DNA from: Blumeriella jaapii
Taxonomy: Eukaryota; Ascomycota; Leotiomycetes; Helotiales; Drepanopezizaceae
Length of the DNA: 64,000 nucleotides
Assembly: GCA_009599575.1 (NCBI GenBank)
Contig: VWND01000040.1
Coordinates: 1 to 64,000 of the forward strand
Reading direction: 5' to 3'
The notes under the pieces are model-generated. The model was not told the DNA's origin. It saw nothing but the letters and a program-made list of their open reading frames with translations, and made no database searches. A program made the position numbers and the translations under genes. Below are positions 1 to 11,755 of this stretch, in pieces (within the stretch, counting starts at the first letter, position 1; every line of letters starts with the position of its first letter).

Positions 1-39
1 TATATATTTTATTATATATTTTTTTATATATATTACTTT

Positions 40-830
40 CTCATAACTTTTTACGCTTTCTATTACTTATGTTCATTATATATTTTATTTTACATATATT
101 TTTTTTCATAATATTTACGCTTCCTATGCTCTTTTTATATTTTTTCTTATATTTTCTTTTTACCATTTACGCTTTCTATTACTTATTTCATTATATATTT
201 TATTTACATATAACTTTTTCATAATATTTACGCTTCCTATGCCCTTTTATATTTTTTTCTTATATTTTCTTTTTTAACCATTTACGCTTTCTATTACTTA
301 TTTTATTATATATTTTATTTTATATATAACTTTTTCTTAACATTTACGCTTTCTGTTACTTTATTTTAATTATAAATTTTATTTTATATTACTTTTTCAT
401 AACTTTTTTACGCTTTTTATTACTTATTTCATTTATATTTTATTTATTTATAACTTTTTTATTAAACTTACGCTTTCTATTACTTAATCTATTATATATT
501 TTATTTCTATGTAACTTTTTCATACTTTTTACGCCTTTTATTATTTATTTTGTTACATATTTTATTTTTATATTATTACTTTTTTCATATTTGTTACGAT
601 TTTTTTTTTTGCTTTTTTTTTTTTTTTATTTTATTTATTCTGTTTATATATTATTTTTCTATAATTTATACGCTATATTATGCTTATTTTATCATATGCT
701 TTTTTTCTTTTTTTTTTTTTTTTAATTATATATTAATTCTTTATAATTTATACGATTTCCATTGCTTATTCTATTATATATTTTATTTATTTCTTATTTA
801 TTCTAAATTAATACGCTTTTCATAACTTTT
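40..830. repeat. Degenerate ~61-bp minisatellite with TACGC core
   Basis: The core TTTACGCTTTCTATTACTT recurs at a nearly constant distance. ACGC (or ACGA) starts near 53, 117, 169, 230, 284, 345, 410, 470, 531, 596, 670, 752 and 813, a mean step of about 62 bp. The rest of each unit is a diverged TTATATATTTTATTT stretch. The T-rich frame at 550-825 is a by-product and not a gene. The same core persists with looser spacing to about 6.9 kb and again in 22.7-25.6 kb. Confidence 0.8.
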
Positions 831-969
831 TCTATTATATTCTATTATATTATGTTATATTCTATTATATTCTATTATATTCTATTATATTTTATTATAT
901 TCTATTATATTCTATTATATTCCATTATATTCTATTATATTCTATTATATTCTATTATATTTTATTATA
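831..969. repeat. 10-bp tandem repeat TCTATTATAT
   Basis: About 13 near-perfect head-to-tail copies of the decamer TCTATTATAT, with single-base variants (for example TTTATTATAT and TCCATTATAT). There is no coding capacity. Confidence 0.9.
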
Positions 970-1004
970 TTTTTCTTATATTTTTTTCTTATTTTTCATA
1001 ATAT

Positions 1005-1150
1005 TCTATTAATATATTCTGTTAATATATTTTGTTAATATATTTTGCTAATATATTTTGTTAATATATTTTGTTAATAAATTTTGTTAATATATTTTGT
1101 TAATATATTTTGTTAATATATTTTGCATTTTTAATATATTTTGTTAATCA
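1005..1150. repeat. 13-bp tandem repeat ATATTTTGTTAAT
   Basis: Roughly ten copies of ATATTTTGTTAAT, grading into shorter TTTTTAATATA copies up to about 1250. It is a simple minisatellite in AT-rich DNA. Confidence 0.85.
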
Positions 1151-1254
1151 AATTTTAATAAATTTTTTTAATATAATTTTGAATGCATTTTATAAATATA
1201 TTTTTTAATATATTTTTTAATATATTTTTTAATATATTTTTTATAATATTTTTT

Positions 1255-1500
1255 TTTTATATTTTTTCCTCTATTTTTTAATCTCTTTTTTCTCTCTCTT
1301 TTTTAATCTATTTTTTAATCTCTTTTTTTTCCTCTCTTTTTTCCCTCTCTTTTTTCCTCTCTTTTTTTCCTCTCTTTTTTCCTCTCTTTTTTTTCCTTGC
1401 TTCTTTTTCCCCCCGCCCTTCCTCTCTTCTTTCCTTTTTTTTCGTTCTCTCTTTTTTCCCTTCTAATTTCTCCGCTTTTCCTTTCTCCTTTTATGTTATA
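1255..1500. repeat. Polypyrimidine tract (TTTTTCCTCTCT-rich)
   Basis: About 250 bases that are almost entirely C and T on the plus strand, with repeated CCTCTCTTTTTT units. Such homopurine/homopyrimidine tracts can adopt triplex (H-DNA) structures. No gene is seen. Confidence 0.8.
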
Positions 1501-2800
1501 TTTCTTTTCTCTCTTATTATTCTTTCAATTTACATCTTTTTCATTGTATATTTGCTATATATTTTATTAAAATATAATTTTTTTATAATTTGAATATTAT
1601 TTTTTTGCATATTTAATTGTATGATTTATTTTATTAAAATCTTAATAAACCCTAACCTTCTTTTAAATTTATACGTTCTTATTTAATTTTTTTATTAATT
1701 TTATTTTTATTTTATTTTGTTATAATAAAAACGCTGTCTTTTATATAATCTAATATATTATATCTTTAAGTTCATTTATCTATTACAAATTATTTCTTTC
1801 TAATTTATAAAATATTTCATTTTTTTATTTTATTTCATTTTTTTTAATTATATATTTATTTTCGAATAATTTATACGCTTCTTATTATTTATTTTGTAAT
1901 ATATTTTATTTAAATATTATTATTTTGATATTATGGAACGCTTTTTTTTTTTTGCATATTTTATTATTATATATATTTTATTTATAATTTTTTTTCTTTA
2001 AATTATCAACGCTATCTTCTGCCTATTTTTTAATATAATTTTTATTTTTATTTTTTTATTTTTTTATTTTTTTCTTTCAATTAACAATTTTAATTTTATT
2101 TATTAGTTTTTTTTTTTGATTTATTTTTCTTATATATTATTTCCTTATAATATATAAGCTTTTTTTTTTATTTATTTAATAATATTCTTTTCTATTTAAT
2201 TTAATAATTATTTAATACTAAGTTTTTCTTTTATACGCTATCTTTTGATTATTATAATTAATACTTTTTTATAACTTGTACGCTCCTTTTTTTGCTTGTT
2301 TTATAATATATTATATTTATTTATAGAAACAAATCAATTTATACATTTTTTATTACTTGTTTTTATTATTTTTTTTTAGGACATTTATTTATATATTAAT
2401 TTTTTTAGTAGATACGCTCCCTATGGTTTTTTTTATTTTTTATTTTATTTATTTTATTTCTGTTTTATATTTGTCTAATTTATTTTTTGTTTTTATTTTA
2501 TTTTCAGTTTACTTTTGTTTTGTTTCCATTTTACTTTTATTTTACTTTTATTTTATTTCTATTTTATTTTTATTTCATTTCTTCTTTATTTTTTTTATTT
2601 CTATTTTATTCATATATTATTCTTTTATAATATATACGATTTTCGTAGCTTATTTTATTATTTATTTTATTTCTATTTTAATTTTGTTTTAATTTATTAC
2701 AATATAAACGATTTCTATTGCTTATATTATTATATAATTTTTAATTCAATTATATTTTATTTTTTTACAATACAAACGCTTTACTTTTATTATATTTCTA
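1500..2800. other. AT-rich desert without genes
   Basis: AT-rich sequence with scattered TTATACGCT motifs. The only distinct item is AACCCTAACC at about 1648-1657, one and a half copies of the fungal telomere repeat in the C-rich orientation. The T-rich frame at 2357-2692 encodes only Phe/Leu/Ile/Tyr low-complexity sequence and is not called as a gene. Confidence 0.7.
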
Positions 2801-2807
2801 TTTTAAT

Positions 2808-2945
2808 TTTATTTTACTTTTATTTTACTTTTATTTTACTTTTATTTTACTTTTATTTTACTTTTATTTAACTTTTATTTTACTTTTATTTTACTTTTAT
2901 TTTACTTTTATTTTACTTTTATTTTACTTTTATTTTATTTCTATT
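2808..2945. repeat. 11-bp tandem repeat ACTTTTATTTT
   Basis: About a dozen copies of ACTTTTATTTT. Because 11 is not a multiple of three, the array reads through all three frames and produces spurious Phe/Leu/Tyr-rich open frames. Confidence 0.9.
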
Positions 2946-3334
2946 CTAATTCTTTACAGCTTATACGATTTCTATTACTTATTATATTATATAATTTTTG
3001 ATTTAATTATATATATTACTTTTTTATAATGCAAATGTTTTACTATTATTTTACTTTTATTTTACTTTTATATTACTTTTTTTTATTTTATTTTTATTTC
3101 AATTTTATTTTACTTGTATTTTTTATTTCTATTTTTTTTTTTTTATTCTTTACAATTAAAAAACAATTTTTATTGCTTATTTTATTATACAAATTTTTGA
3201 TTTATTTATATATTACTTTCTTATAATACAAACGCTTTAATTCTTTTTAGTTTTTTGATTAACTTTTATTTTACTTTTGGTTATTTTTATTTCACTTCTA
3301 TCTTACTTTTACTTTAGTTTACTTTTACTTTACT

Positions 3335-3690
3335 TTTATTTCTATTTTATTTCTATTTTATTTCTATTTTATTTCTATTTTATTTCTATTTTATTTCTAT
3401 TTTATTTCTATTTTATTTCTATTTTATTTCTATTTTATTTCTATTTTATTTCTATTTTATTTCTATTTTATTTCTATTTTATTTCTATTTTATTTCTATT
3501 TTTTTTCTATTTTTTATTTCTATTTTATTTCTATTTTATTTCTATTTTATTTCTATTTTATTTCTATTTTATTTCTATTTTATTTCTATTTTATTTCTAT
3601 TTTATTTCTATTTTACTTCTATTTTTATTTCTATTTTTATTTCTATTTTATTTCTATTTTATTTCTATTTTATTTCTATTTTATTTTTAT
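3335..3690. repeat. 11-bp tandem repeat TTCTATTTTAT
   Basis: More than 30 copies of TTCTATTTTAT with a few one-base variants. It produces a 154-codon open frame (3277-3741) whose peptide repeats every 11 residues (FYFISILFLF-like). That is purely the translation of the DNA repeat, so no gene is called. Confidence 0.92.
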
Positions 3691-3699
3691 TTTATTTTT

Positions 3700-4377
3700 T
3701 TTTTATTTTATAATAAACGCTATCCGTTGCAAATCTTTTAATAAATCTTTTTATTATAATTTATACGCTATTTTCTGCTGGTTTTATTATGTATATTTTA
3801 TTTTAATATGTTTTCATATCTTTTGCTTTTTTTATTTTTGAAATTTTTTTTTATTTTTTTATTTATTTATAAATAAAAAATTTATAGTTTGAACGCCACC
3901 CCGTTTTTCTTTTAATTTAAATTAAACTTTATTTATTTATATTATTATTTCTTATAATATATACGCTATATCCAGTTTTAAATTATTATATACTTTAAAT
4001 TTTTAATTTATATTCTTTTTTTATGAATTTTAAGCTGCTGATTTTTTTGTCTTTTTTATTATGTTTTTTTTTTTTTTTTTTCGATTTTTATATTATTGTT
4101 TTTAAATTTTAGGCTATTTTTTTGTCTTTTGTATTATAAATGTATTTCTTTAGATTTTTATTTTAATTTTTTATAATTTATATTATATTATATATTAATT
4201 TTCTTTTATAATTATTATTTATACCTTTTTCTGATATATATTTATTTATATATTTATTTATTATAAATTAAACGCCACCTTGTTTTTTGTAATATTTTTT
4301 TTTTTTTTTTCTATTTATATTTATCTTCCTTTTATTTTATACGCTATTTATTTATTTATTTATTAAATATGATAAAT
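3700..4377. other. AT-rich desert without genes
   Basis: Only AT-rich sequence with dispersed ATAATTTATACGCT motifs (near 3766, 3963 and 4340). No coding, RNA or element signature is seen. Confidence 0.6.
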
Positions 4378-4480
4378 ATTTAATTTATATATTATTTAAT
4401 TTTATATATTATTTAATTTATATATTATTTAATTTATATATTATTTAATTTATATATTATTTAATTTATATATTATGTAA
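4378..4480. repeat. 16-bp tandem repeat TTTATATATTATTTAA
   Basis: About six copies of TTTATATATTATTTAA, immediately left of the start of the large tandem module. Confidence 0.8.
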
Positions 4481-4550
4481 TTATAATTTATACGCTATTT
4501 TTGCCTATTTTATTATAATATTACATTTTGATTTATATATTATTTCCTTA

Positions 4551-5421
4551 GAACTTATAAGTCTTTTTTTTCTTATTTAATTATATATTTAAAAAATTAA
4601 TTTTTTCCGAAATATAAGTTTTTTTACTTTTTATTTATTTTATTATATATATTTAATTTTTATAATTTTTAAATTTTTCTTTTACTTTTTCTATTATATA
4701 ATTTTTGTCTTTTTGTTTTACTTATTTATATTATAAATCTTTATAATTTAAATACCACCTTCTGTTTATTATAATTTAAATCATTTTTCTAATAATATTT
4801 TTTCTTATAATATATACACCATCTGCTTTTATTTTAATATAAGTTTTAATTTTTAATTATATTATTTTTCATAACTTAAACGCTACCGCTTTGTTTTTTT
4901 ATTAAAAAAATCTTTTTTATTTAAATATTAATTTTTAAAAATATATATCTTATTTTATACTAATTATTTTATTTTTTTAATATTTTAATTTTTTTTTTAA
5001 TATTTATACTATTTTTTTTTATATATTTATATAAATAAAGGTTTTTTTTATTACGCTATCCGCTGTTTTTTAATCAACTAGTTTTTTTCATAACTAAAGT
5101 TTTTTTAAAATTAATTTATTAAATATTTTATTTTATAATTATTTTTATAATAATTCTCGTATTTTATACGCTATTTAATTTAAGAGTTTTTTTTTTAAAT
5201 ATTTCATTTTTACAAAATTTTTATTACTTAAATTTATTTTACCGTTATTTTTATTTTGCTTATTTTATACTTTTATTCTTATTTTAAAATTATTTTTTAT
5301 AATATATTAAATTTCGTAAAAATATTTATTCTTCTGCAATTTAGTCGTTAATTTTTATTTTGCTCATTTTAGTTAATACCTTTTTTTCACTTATTATATG
5401 ATTTTCCCTGCCGGTTACTCG

Positions 5422-5464
<43 letters not shown>

Positions 5465-7300
5465 ATTTTCAATTATACGATATATAAATTATTTATTTAT
5501 CTTTTTCTTTATATTTTTTTATAATATTATTAATATTTGTAATATATAATTGTAATATTTTTGCTATTTAGGCCTTTTCTACTTTTTTGTTTATTTTATA
5601 ATATATTTTATTTTTTTACAAATCATACGATTTGCTTTGCTTTTTTTTTTTAAATATTAATTGTATAAATCATATATTATTTAAACTGATTATTTTGATG
5701 TTTTCTGTTTTAAATTTTTTATTTTTTATTTTATTTATATAAAATAATTTTTAACTTTTGTTTATTAACCGTTATTCGCATTTTTACTTATTGAATCAAA
5801 AATTACGGTTTTTTAAAAAATATACGATCTTGTTACTTTGCTTATTATATTATATATTTCAATTTTATGAATTTTATTTTATTAAATTTTATTTTATTCA
5901 TTTTTTTAATTTAATTTTTTTTATTAAATTTTCATTTAATAAATTTTATTTAGGCGTATTTTTTTTCAACTTTTTAAAAAAACATTTTGTTTATTTAAAT
6001 AATATTTTAATTTTTGCGATTTAACCATTTGTTACATTTTGCAAATATTATAATAAATTATATATTTTTAATAAATTAATATTTATAAAATTACGATTTT
6101 GTTATTTTCCATATTTTATTATATATTTTATTATTATAAACTATACGTTATTTAAGTTTATTTAAGCGTAATTTTTTTTTTTATTTTTTTAAAATATATT
6201 CTGTTTAAACAGTTTATATATTACTTTTTATTATATAATTTTTTTTATACTTTTGTTTGATTTTTAATAAATTTTACCTTTTATAAAATACTCGGGTTTA
6301 TTACCTTTTCCTTTTTTTTCAAATTTTTTTTATAAATTATAAGTAGTTTAAGTTTCTTAAGCGTAATTCTTTTTTGCTTTTTTAAAATATATTTTATTTA
6401 TATAAATTTTATTTTACTTTTTTTTTATTTAAATTTTTTATTTTTTGGAATATTTTATAGAAAATTATATTTTTTCCAAATATTAGCTATTTAAATCTTT
6501 TAATACTTTTTTTTACGTTTTTTTAATACATTTTGTTTATAAAATATATATTTTGCTTTTTGTTATTTAGTTTTTTTACATTTTTACTCATTTTATAAAA
6601 AATTTTATTATTTATAAATTATACAATTTGTTAGCTTTGCTTATTTTAATATATATATTTTAATTTTATAAATTTTATATTATTTAAAGCTATTATATCG
6701 GAATATTTTGTTTATGCTTATTTTATAAATTATTTTATTTTTTATATATTATACGCTATCTTCTGTGGCTAAACTATTGTTTTTTTTTTTTTTATTTATT
6801 ATATAATATATTTTTTTTAATTATATATCTAATTTATAAATTTTCTTTTATCAAATATTACGCGATTTCCTGTTTTTGTAAATTATCGATTAATAAATTT
6901 ATAAAATATAAAATATTTTTGTTTTATATACTATCAATTACTAATTGATTTTATAAAATGAAATACAATTTTTACAATTTATATATTGTTTTTTAAAATA
7001 ATATGAATTTTGCGAATTTTCTTTAATTTTGAAAATTATATAAATTGAATTGCTTTTATCGCTACTTTTAATAATTTTTATTTATATAATTTCCATTTGC
7101 TTAATATAAAATTAAAAAATTTATTAAATAATCTTTGGTACTAAAACATGTATATATTCAATTTTATCGATACGTTAATTAAATAATTTTGAAAGATTTT
7201 ATTAAATATTTATTTTTTTTGTAGAAAAAAAATCGAAATTTTGAAAAAAATCGAAAATTTTGAAAAAAGTTCGAAAAATTTGAAAAAAAAAAAAAAATTG
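4551..7300. other. AT-rich arm of module copy 1, no gene
   Basis: Strongly T-rich sequence closely matching 22737-26090. An 88-codon frame at 5758-6024 (starting TTG, Phe/Tyr/Ile-rich) is kept in copy 2 at 24506-24772 with one residue change. That only reflects the recent duplication, so it is not called as a gene. It ends in short poly-A runs with repeated TCGAAAATTTTGAAAAA. Confidence 0.65.
5424..5460. repeat. Poly-T run; empty site of TRIM1
   Basis: TACTCGGTATT is followed by about 35 T. The same place in copy 2 (23604) holds TRIM1 between two copies of GTATT, so this is the unoccupied target. Confidence 0.85.
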
Positions 7301-7370
7301 AAAATAAAAAAAAAGTGAAGAATAATGTGTAATACCCTTTTTAATTCCCTCCTCTTTACAATATTATTAG

Positions 7371-7464
7371 CTTACAAGCTCGCCCGCAAGCTTATAAGGT
7401 TCTTATTCTTCTGATTATAGCTTATTATCATAAGCTCACCAACTAAGCTAACGGGCAGTTGGTG
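7371..7464. other. Hairpin cluster in a less AT-rich island
   Basis: Three inverted repeats lie in 94 bases. The first is 7371-7398 (imperfect arms CTTACAAGCT and AAGCTTATAAG, CGCCCGC loop). The second is 7419-7436 (perfect 7-bp arms AGCTTAT/ATAAGCT). The third is 7437-7464 (perfect 8-bp arms CACCAACT/AGTTGGTG). Hairpins 2 and 3 abut with no gap. The surrounding 7313-7520 is clearly less AT-rich than its flanks. No reading frame is seen. It could be a structured RNA or a mobile-element remnant. Confidence 0.5.
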
Positions 7465-7469
7465 TGGTT

Positions 7470-8990
7470 TGGTTGCAAAAAATACAATGAAATCTAACTA
7501 TAATCTTTACTTTCAAATCAAACTTCACGTTACGATTAATATTATAATAAAAATTAAAAAATCTGTTATTTATAATTTTGTTATTATAAAAATATATATA
7601 TAAACTTTAATAATTTTCAAGTAATTATTTTTTTTTTTGGCGTTTTCAAGTTTAATCGAAAATTTCCAATATGTTTCAAATTTTGTAGCCGAAAAATTTA
7701 ATAATTTTTTTTTTTATATATTTTTTTTTAATAATTATTTAAAATAATTATATTAATTACCCTCGATAATAAACTATAATTAAAAATAAAAACTAATATT
7801 ATTATATATCTTATAAAAATTATATTTAAAAATTTAATTATTTCAATAACATATATAAATTTAATTTAAATTAAATTATTATAAAAAAGCAAAAAGTAAT
7901 TGTTTTCGTTTTAGAATTTAATTTACAATTTGTTATATGTATTTATAATATATATCAGATATTATAAAATATGTAAATTTTTCAATTTATTTATTATTTT
8001 ACATTTTTAAATAAAAGTTATTTTAAAAAAAAAAAATTTATTAAATAGATTAATATATTATTTTCATTATATATCCTATATTATATTAATAAATTTTTCT
8101 CTATTTTATTTACTATTTTATTTACTATTTCATATTGTTATATATTATATTTCTTATATATCCGATATTATATTAATATATTTTTTTTTTTTTTTTTTAG
8201 TATTTCAAATTTCTATATAAAAGTCTTTTTAGATTTTTTTTTTTTTTAATAAGATTTATATATATTAATTTATATTTTCATTTTAATATTTACCTTGAAA
8301 TTCATATATTAATAAATATTAAAAAAATTATAATTACTACTTTTGTTATTCTAATCATATACTTAACTTCGAGTTTTATTTATATTATTATATAAAAAGG
8401 TATGAAAATTTTTTAATTGCGTTTTCGAATTTACTTCGTAGTTTTTTAATATAATTTTGTATTATATCGCCGATAAATATATTAATATATTTTTCTTATA
8501 TCTGTTAATTTAATCTTAATATATATAATTTTTTTTAAATAATTATTAATTATATTTGTAGTTATGGCCCCTTATTTTTTAAACCAAACTTACTGTAAAA
8601 ATGAATTAAATATAAAAATAAGGAAATTCGATAATTAAATTAATTTAATAAGTTAACAAACCCAGCTTTAATTTAAATTATTATAAAAATAATTATTTTA
8701 TTATTATAAAAGTAATTATAAATTGTTTTTATTTGCGTTTTCAAATTTATTAAATTTTTTTTTTTTTTTTATATATTTTATTATATAGCCGAAAGATTCA
8801 ATAATATATTTATATTATTAATATTATATTGTATTTTAATAAAGGAAATTTGAAGTAATTAATTGCATTGTTATATTAATATGTAAAAGCTTAATTTTTA
8901 TTTGTATTCTTATGTAAAAAGTTAAAAACAATATTAATATTTGCGTTTTCAAATTTAATTAATAATTTCAAATATATTTACGTTTATATT
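7470..8990. other. AT-rich spacer downstream of the helicase pseudogene
   Basis: No gene is seen. The phrase TTTGCGTTTTCAAATTTA recurs in variants near 7640, 7905, 8420, 8730 and 8940, suggesting a very decayed repeat of a few hundred bases. The stretch is also present in copy 2 (26250-27770). Confidence 0.5.
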
Positions 8991-8999
8991 TATATTTAG

Positions 9000-9340
9000 A
9001 TTTAAGTTTCTATTTTTTTTTCACGTTTCTATTTATATTTATATTTCTATTTATATTTTTCTATTTATATTTCTATTTATATTTCTATTTATATTTTTAA
9101 TTATATTTCTATTTATATTTCTATTTATATTTCTATTTATATTTCTATTTATATTTCTATTTCTATTTCTATTTATATTTCTAATTATATTTCTATTTAA
9201 TTTCTATTTCTATTTCTATTTCTTTCTTTCTATTTCTATTTCTATTTCTATTTCTATTTCTATTTCTATTTCTATTTCTATTTCTATTTCTATTTCTATT
9301 TCTATTTCTATTTCTATTTCTATTTATATTTATTTATATC
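9000..9340. repeat. TTTCTA / TTTATATTTCTA microsatellite
   Basis: A hexamer/dodecamer array of TTTCTA with interspersed TTTATA. In copy 2 the corresponding array (27770-28350) is much longer and is split by a duplicated piece of flank, so it has changed size since the duplication. Confidence 0.9.
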
Positions 9341-9670
9341 AAATGTTTTTAATGAATTTCAGACAGATAAAATATTAATAATTTAATCTGTAAAAAAAAA
9401 TAAAAATTTAATCTAAGATATTTCATCTGTTAAGTCAATAAATATATATTTAAGACCTAAAATAGATTCAGTATCTAATTCCGTAATATAAACCTGTTTA
9501 GTAAAACTTTTTATAAAACTATTTATATTCGAAATAGATTTATTATTAAATAGATTTTGATAATAATCGGAATTTCGGTTTTTAGGCCATAATTCATTTC
9601 GTTTAAATAATAAACTTATTATTTAATAAACAAAATTTATTAATACACATTTATTTTCAAATTCGAAAGA

Positions 9671-11437
9671 TTAACGTAATCGATAACAAATAACAGTAGG
9701 TAATAAACAAATAAAACAACAATTATTTTCGTATAAATAAAAACTATTTCGAATAAATTCTTCTTTTATATTTTGTGAAAATAAATCAAGATTCGCAAAT
9801 TCAATACAATCGCGAGTACAATGATTACTAGTATTTTGCGTATAAATAAAATAACAATACGTGCAAAAATTATTATTTTCAAAACTTTGCAATAAAACCC
9901 AAATTAAATCATTTCTTGCGTTTTCGACTTCTTTTGTAATTGTATTAATAATTTGCGCTTGTTTTTCGTAAATATTATTACGATTTATACAAAGATCGCA
10001 ATTTGCACTAGTTTTAAAACACTGATCTAAAATAGTATTATTTAAATATAAAGAAATTAATCGTTTACGACAGACTACTTCGCGTAAATAACTTTTAATT
10101 AATCTTTTATTTAACGAATCGTTTTCGATTTCTTTTTTAAAACCTGAATTATAAAAAAACATCGATATAGCTTCGTTTTTATCGCGGCCGGCCCGACTGG
10201 AACCTTGTAAAAAACCGTTAAATTCGAAAGCTAATTCATAATAAATAGTAGCACGTATATTAGAATAATCAAAGCTTTCTTGCAAACCGCTAGTACAAAC
10301 TAAAATATTATAAAAAGTTGTATAATCGGTAATAAAACTTTTTAAAACCGATTCTTTTTCATTTTTTGATAATTCAGACGTATATTTCGCGCAATTTAAA
10401 AATTCAAATAATTTATCGATAAGCGCAATTATAGAACAAAATATTATTATTTTATCTAAATATGATTTAAAATTCGATTTTAATTCAAAACAATATTCTT
10501 CGATTTCTTTAAATTTATTTTGCATACTTTTAGATTTAAAACTTGAAGCTCGATATAATATATTATTACGTAAATAATCGGCCCGTATTTTAGCAAAAGT
10601 TTGTAAATTTAATTCATTAATCAATTGATTTTCTTGATTTACGGATAATGTACCAGTTAAAAATACTGTTTGAACTTTTAAATTAAGAATTTTTTTAAAT
10701 TGATATATTATAAAACGATAATTAGCCGCAGTTATTAGCAAATAACATTCGTCTAATATAATTTTATTAATTTTTCCTTTATCGATTTTATTTATTAATA
10801 AATTAATAAATATATCGTTTTTCAAAGTTTCAATAAAAATAAGAATTATAGTTTTAAATTCAAGATTATCTTCGTAATTACTAACAGGAATTCCAAATTC
10901 ATTTGCACGTTTAAATAAATCGCTTTTTAAATCAATTAACGGTACGATAATAATAGTAATTTTGGCGTTAGATAAAGCAGCGCATAATAAATAAATCAAA
11001 GATTTACTACTATTAGTAGGTAATATTCCTAATATATAAGGCACTTTTAATAAAATACTTTTTAATAAAGTTTTTTGTTTAGAAATAATAAAATCGATTT
11101 CGGAATTATTTAAAAATTCGCGTAATAATAATAATAACGTATTATCTTCGATAAGTATAGTAAATAAATAATTCAAATTTGTAAGCTTAATTTTTTTATT
11201 AATTGAATTATATTCGAAAAACGCTTGTTTATTATGTTTTTTAGCTTTTGAATTATTATTTAATAAAAGCTTTTGATAACGTAATGCAAAAGTCAAAGAT
11301 TCAGTTTTGTTTTTATTAATTTTAACTTTATTAATAATATCGAAATTATTTAAAAATGAATTATTAATAATTTCTTTATTATTTAAGCCGAAAAAATCAA
11401 AATAACGAAAGCAAAATTGTAAATACTTTGATTGCAA
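9671..11437 (-). CDS. Helicase core segment of copy 1 (588 codons open)
   Basis: This is the longest open frame of the window. The listed start is TTG; the frame is open upstream to a TAA near 11521, so it is an internal segment and not a complete gene. Helicase motifs in order: a Walker A-like LPTNSSKSL (residues 139-147, Gly positions replaced by Asn/Ser), the Walker B/DEAH box ILDECYLL (227-234, the usual His now Tyr), motif III-like LTGTL (260-264), motif V-like CTSGLQESFDYSNIRA (381-396) and motif VI QGSSRAGRD (411-419, compare QxxGRAGRD). The C-terminal 150 residues hold many Cys (CDLC, CTYC, CCFICL) as in a metal-binding tail. H-to-Y and G-to-S/N changes are what RIP would produce and should abolish ATP hydrolysis. 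The stop at 9671 is itself CAA in copy 2, so the true C-terminus lies about 17 residues further, near 9623. Confidence 0.75.
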   Translation of the reverse strand: MQSKYLQFCFRYFDFFGLNNKEIINNSFLNNFDIINKVKINKNKTESLTFALRYQKLLLNNNSKAKKHNKQAFFEYNSINKKIKLTNLNYLFTILIEDNTLLLLLREFLNNSEIDFIISKQKTLLKSILLKVPYILGILPTNSSKSLIYLLCAALSNAKITIIIVPLIDLKSDLFKRANEFGIPVSNYEDNLEFKTIILIFIETLKNDIFINLLINKIDKGKINKIILDECYLLITAANYRFIIYQFKKILNLKVQTVFLTGTLSVNQENQLINELNLQTFAKIRADYLRNNILYRASSFKSKSMQNKFKEIEEYCFELKSNFKSYLDKIIIFCSIIALIDKLFEFLNCAKYTSELSKNEKESVLKSFITDYTTFYNILVCTSGLQESFDYSNIRATIYYELAFEFNGFLQGSSRAGRDKNEAISMFFYNSGFKKEIENDSLNKRLIKSYLREVVCRKRLISLYLNNTILDQCFKTSANCDLCINRNNIYEKQAQIINTITKEVENARNDLIWVLLQSFENNNFCTYCYFIYTQNTSNHCTRDCIEFANLDLFSQNIKEEFIRNSFYLYENNCCFICLLPTVICYRLR

Positions 11438-11755
11438 ATCGCTTCGCGTATTTTCGAAAGTATTCGAATTACGGCCATAATTTAATTCTTCAGTTATTAA
11501 CGAATGATTTATTTGATTCGCTTAAAGCTTATTATTCGTAAAACTATTATTAGAATTAATTAATATAATAGAATTAATATCAAGATTTTCTTTTATAAAA
11601 TATTTAATAATAGCTATAATAATTTGACGATATTTTTGAATAGTTAAAGGTTGACCAATTTTTACTAAACAAAATGATTTTAAATAATTAGAAATATCGG
11701 CCGATTTTAAAAATCTTTTGTTTATATAAAAAAAATAAGCACTAACTGTTTTATA

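Noticed and set aside
1648..1657. AACCCTAACC as a telomere
   Set aside because: Only one and a half repeats, with no array; the window start is not a telomere.
550..3741. Several T-rich open frames of 65-154 codons
   Set aside because: They translate to Phe/Leu/Ile/Tyr low-complexity sequence generated by minisatellites. Many start at alternative codons, and there is no domain or composition of a real gene.
5758..6024. 88-codon ORF kept in both module copies
   Set aside because: It starts at TTG, is very AT-rich, and its conservation equals that of the surrounding duplicated non-coding DNA.
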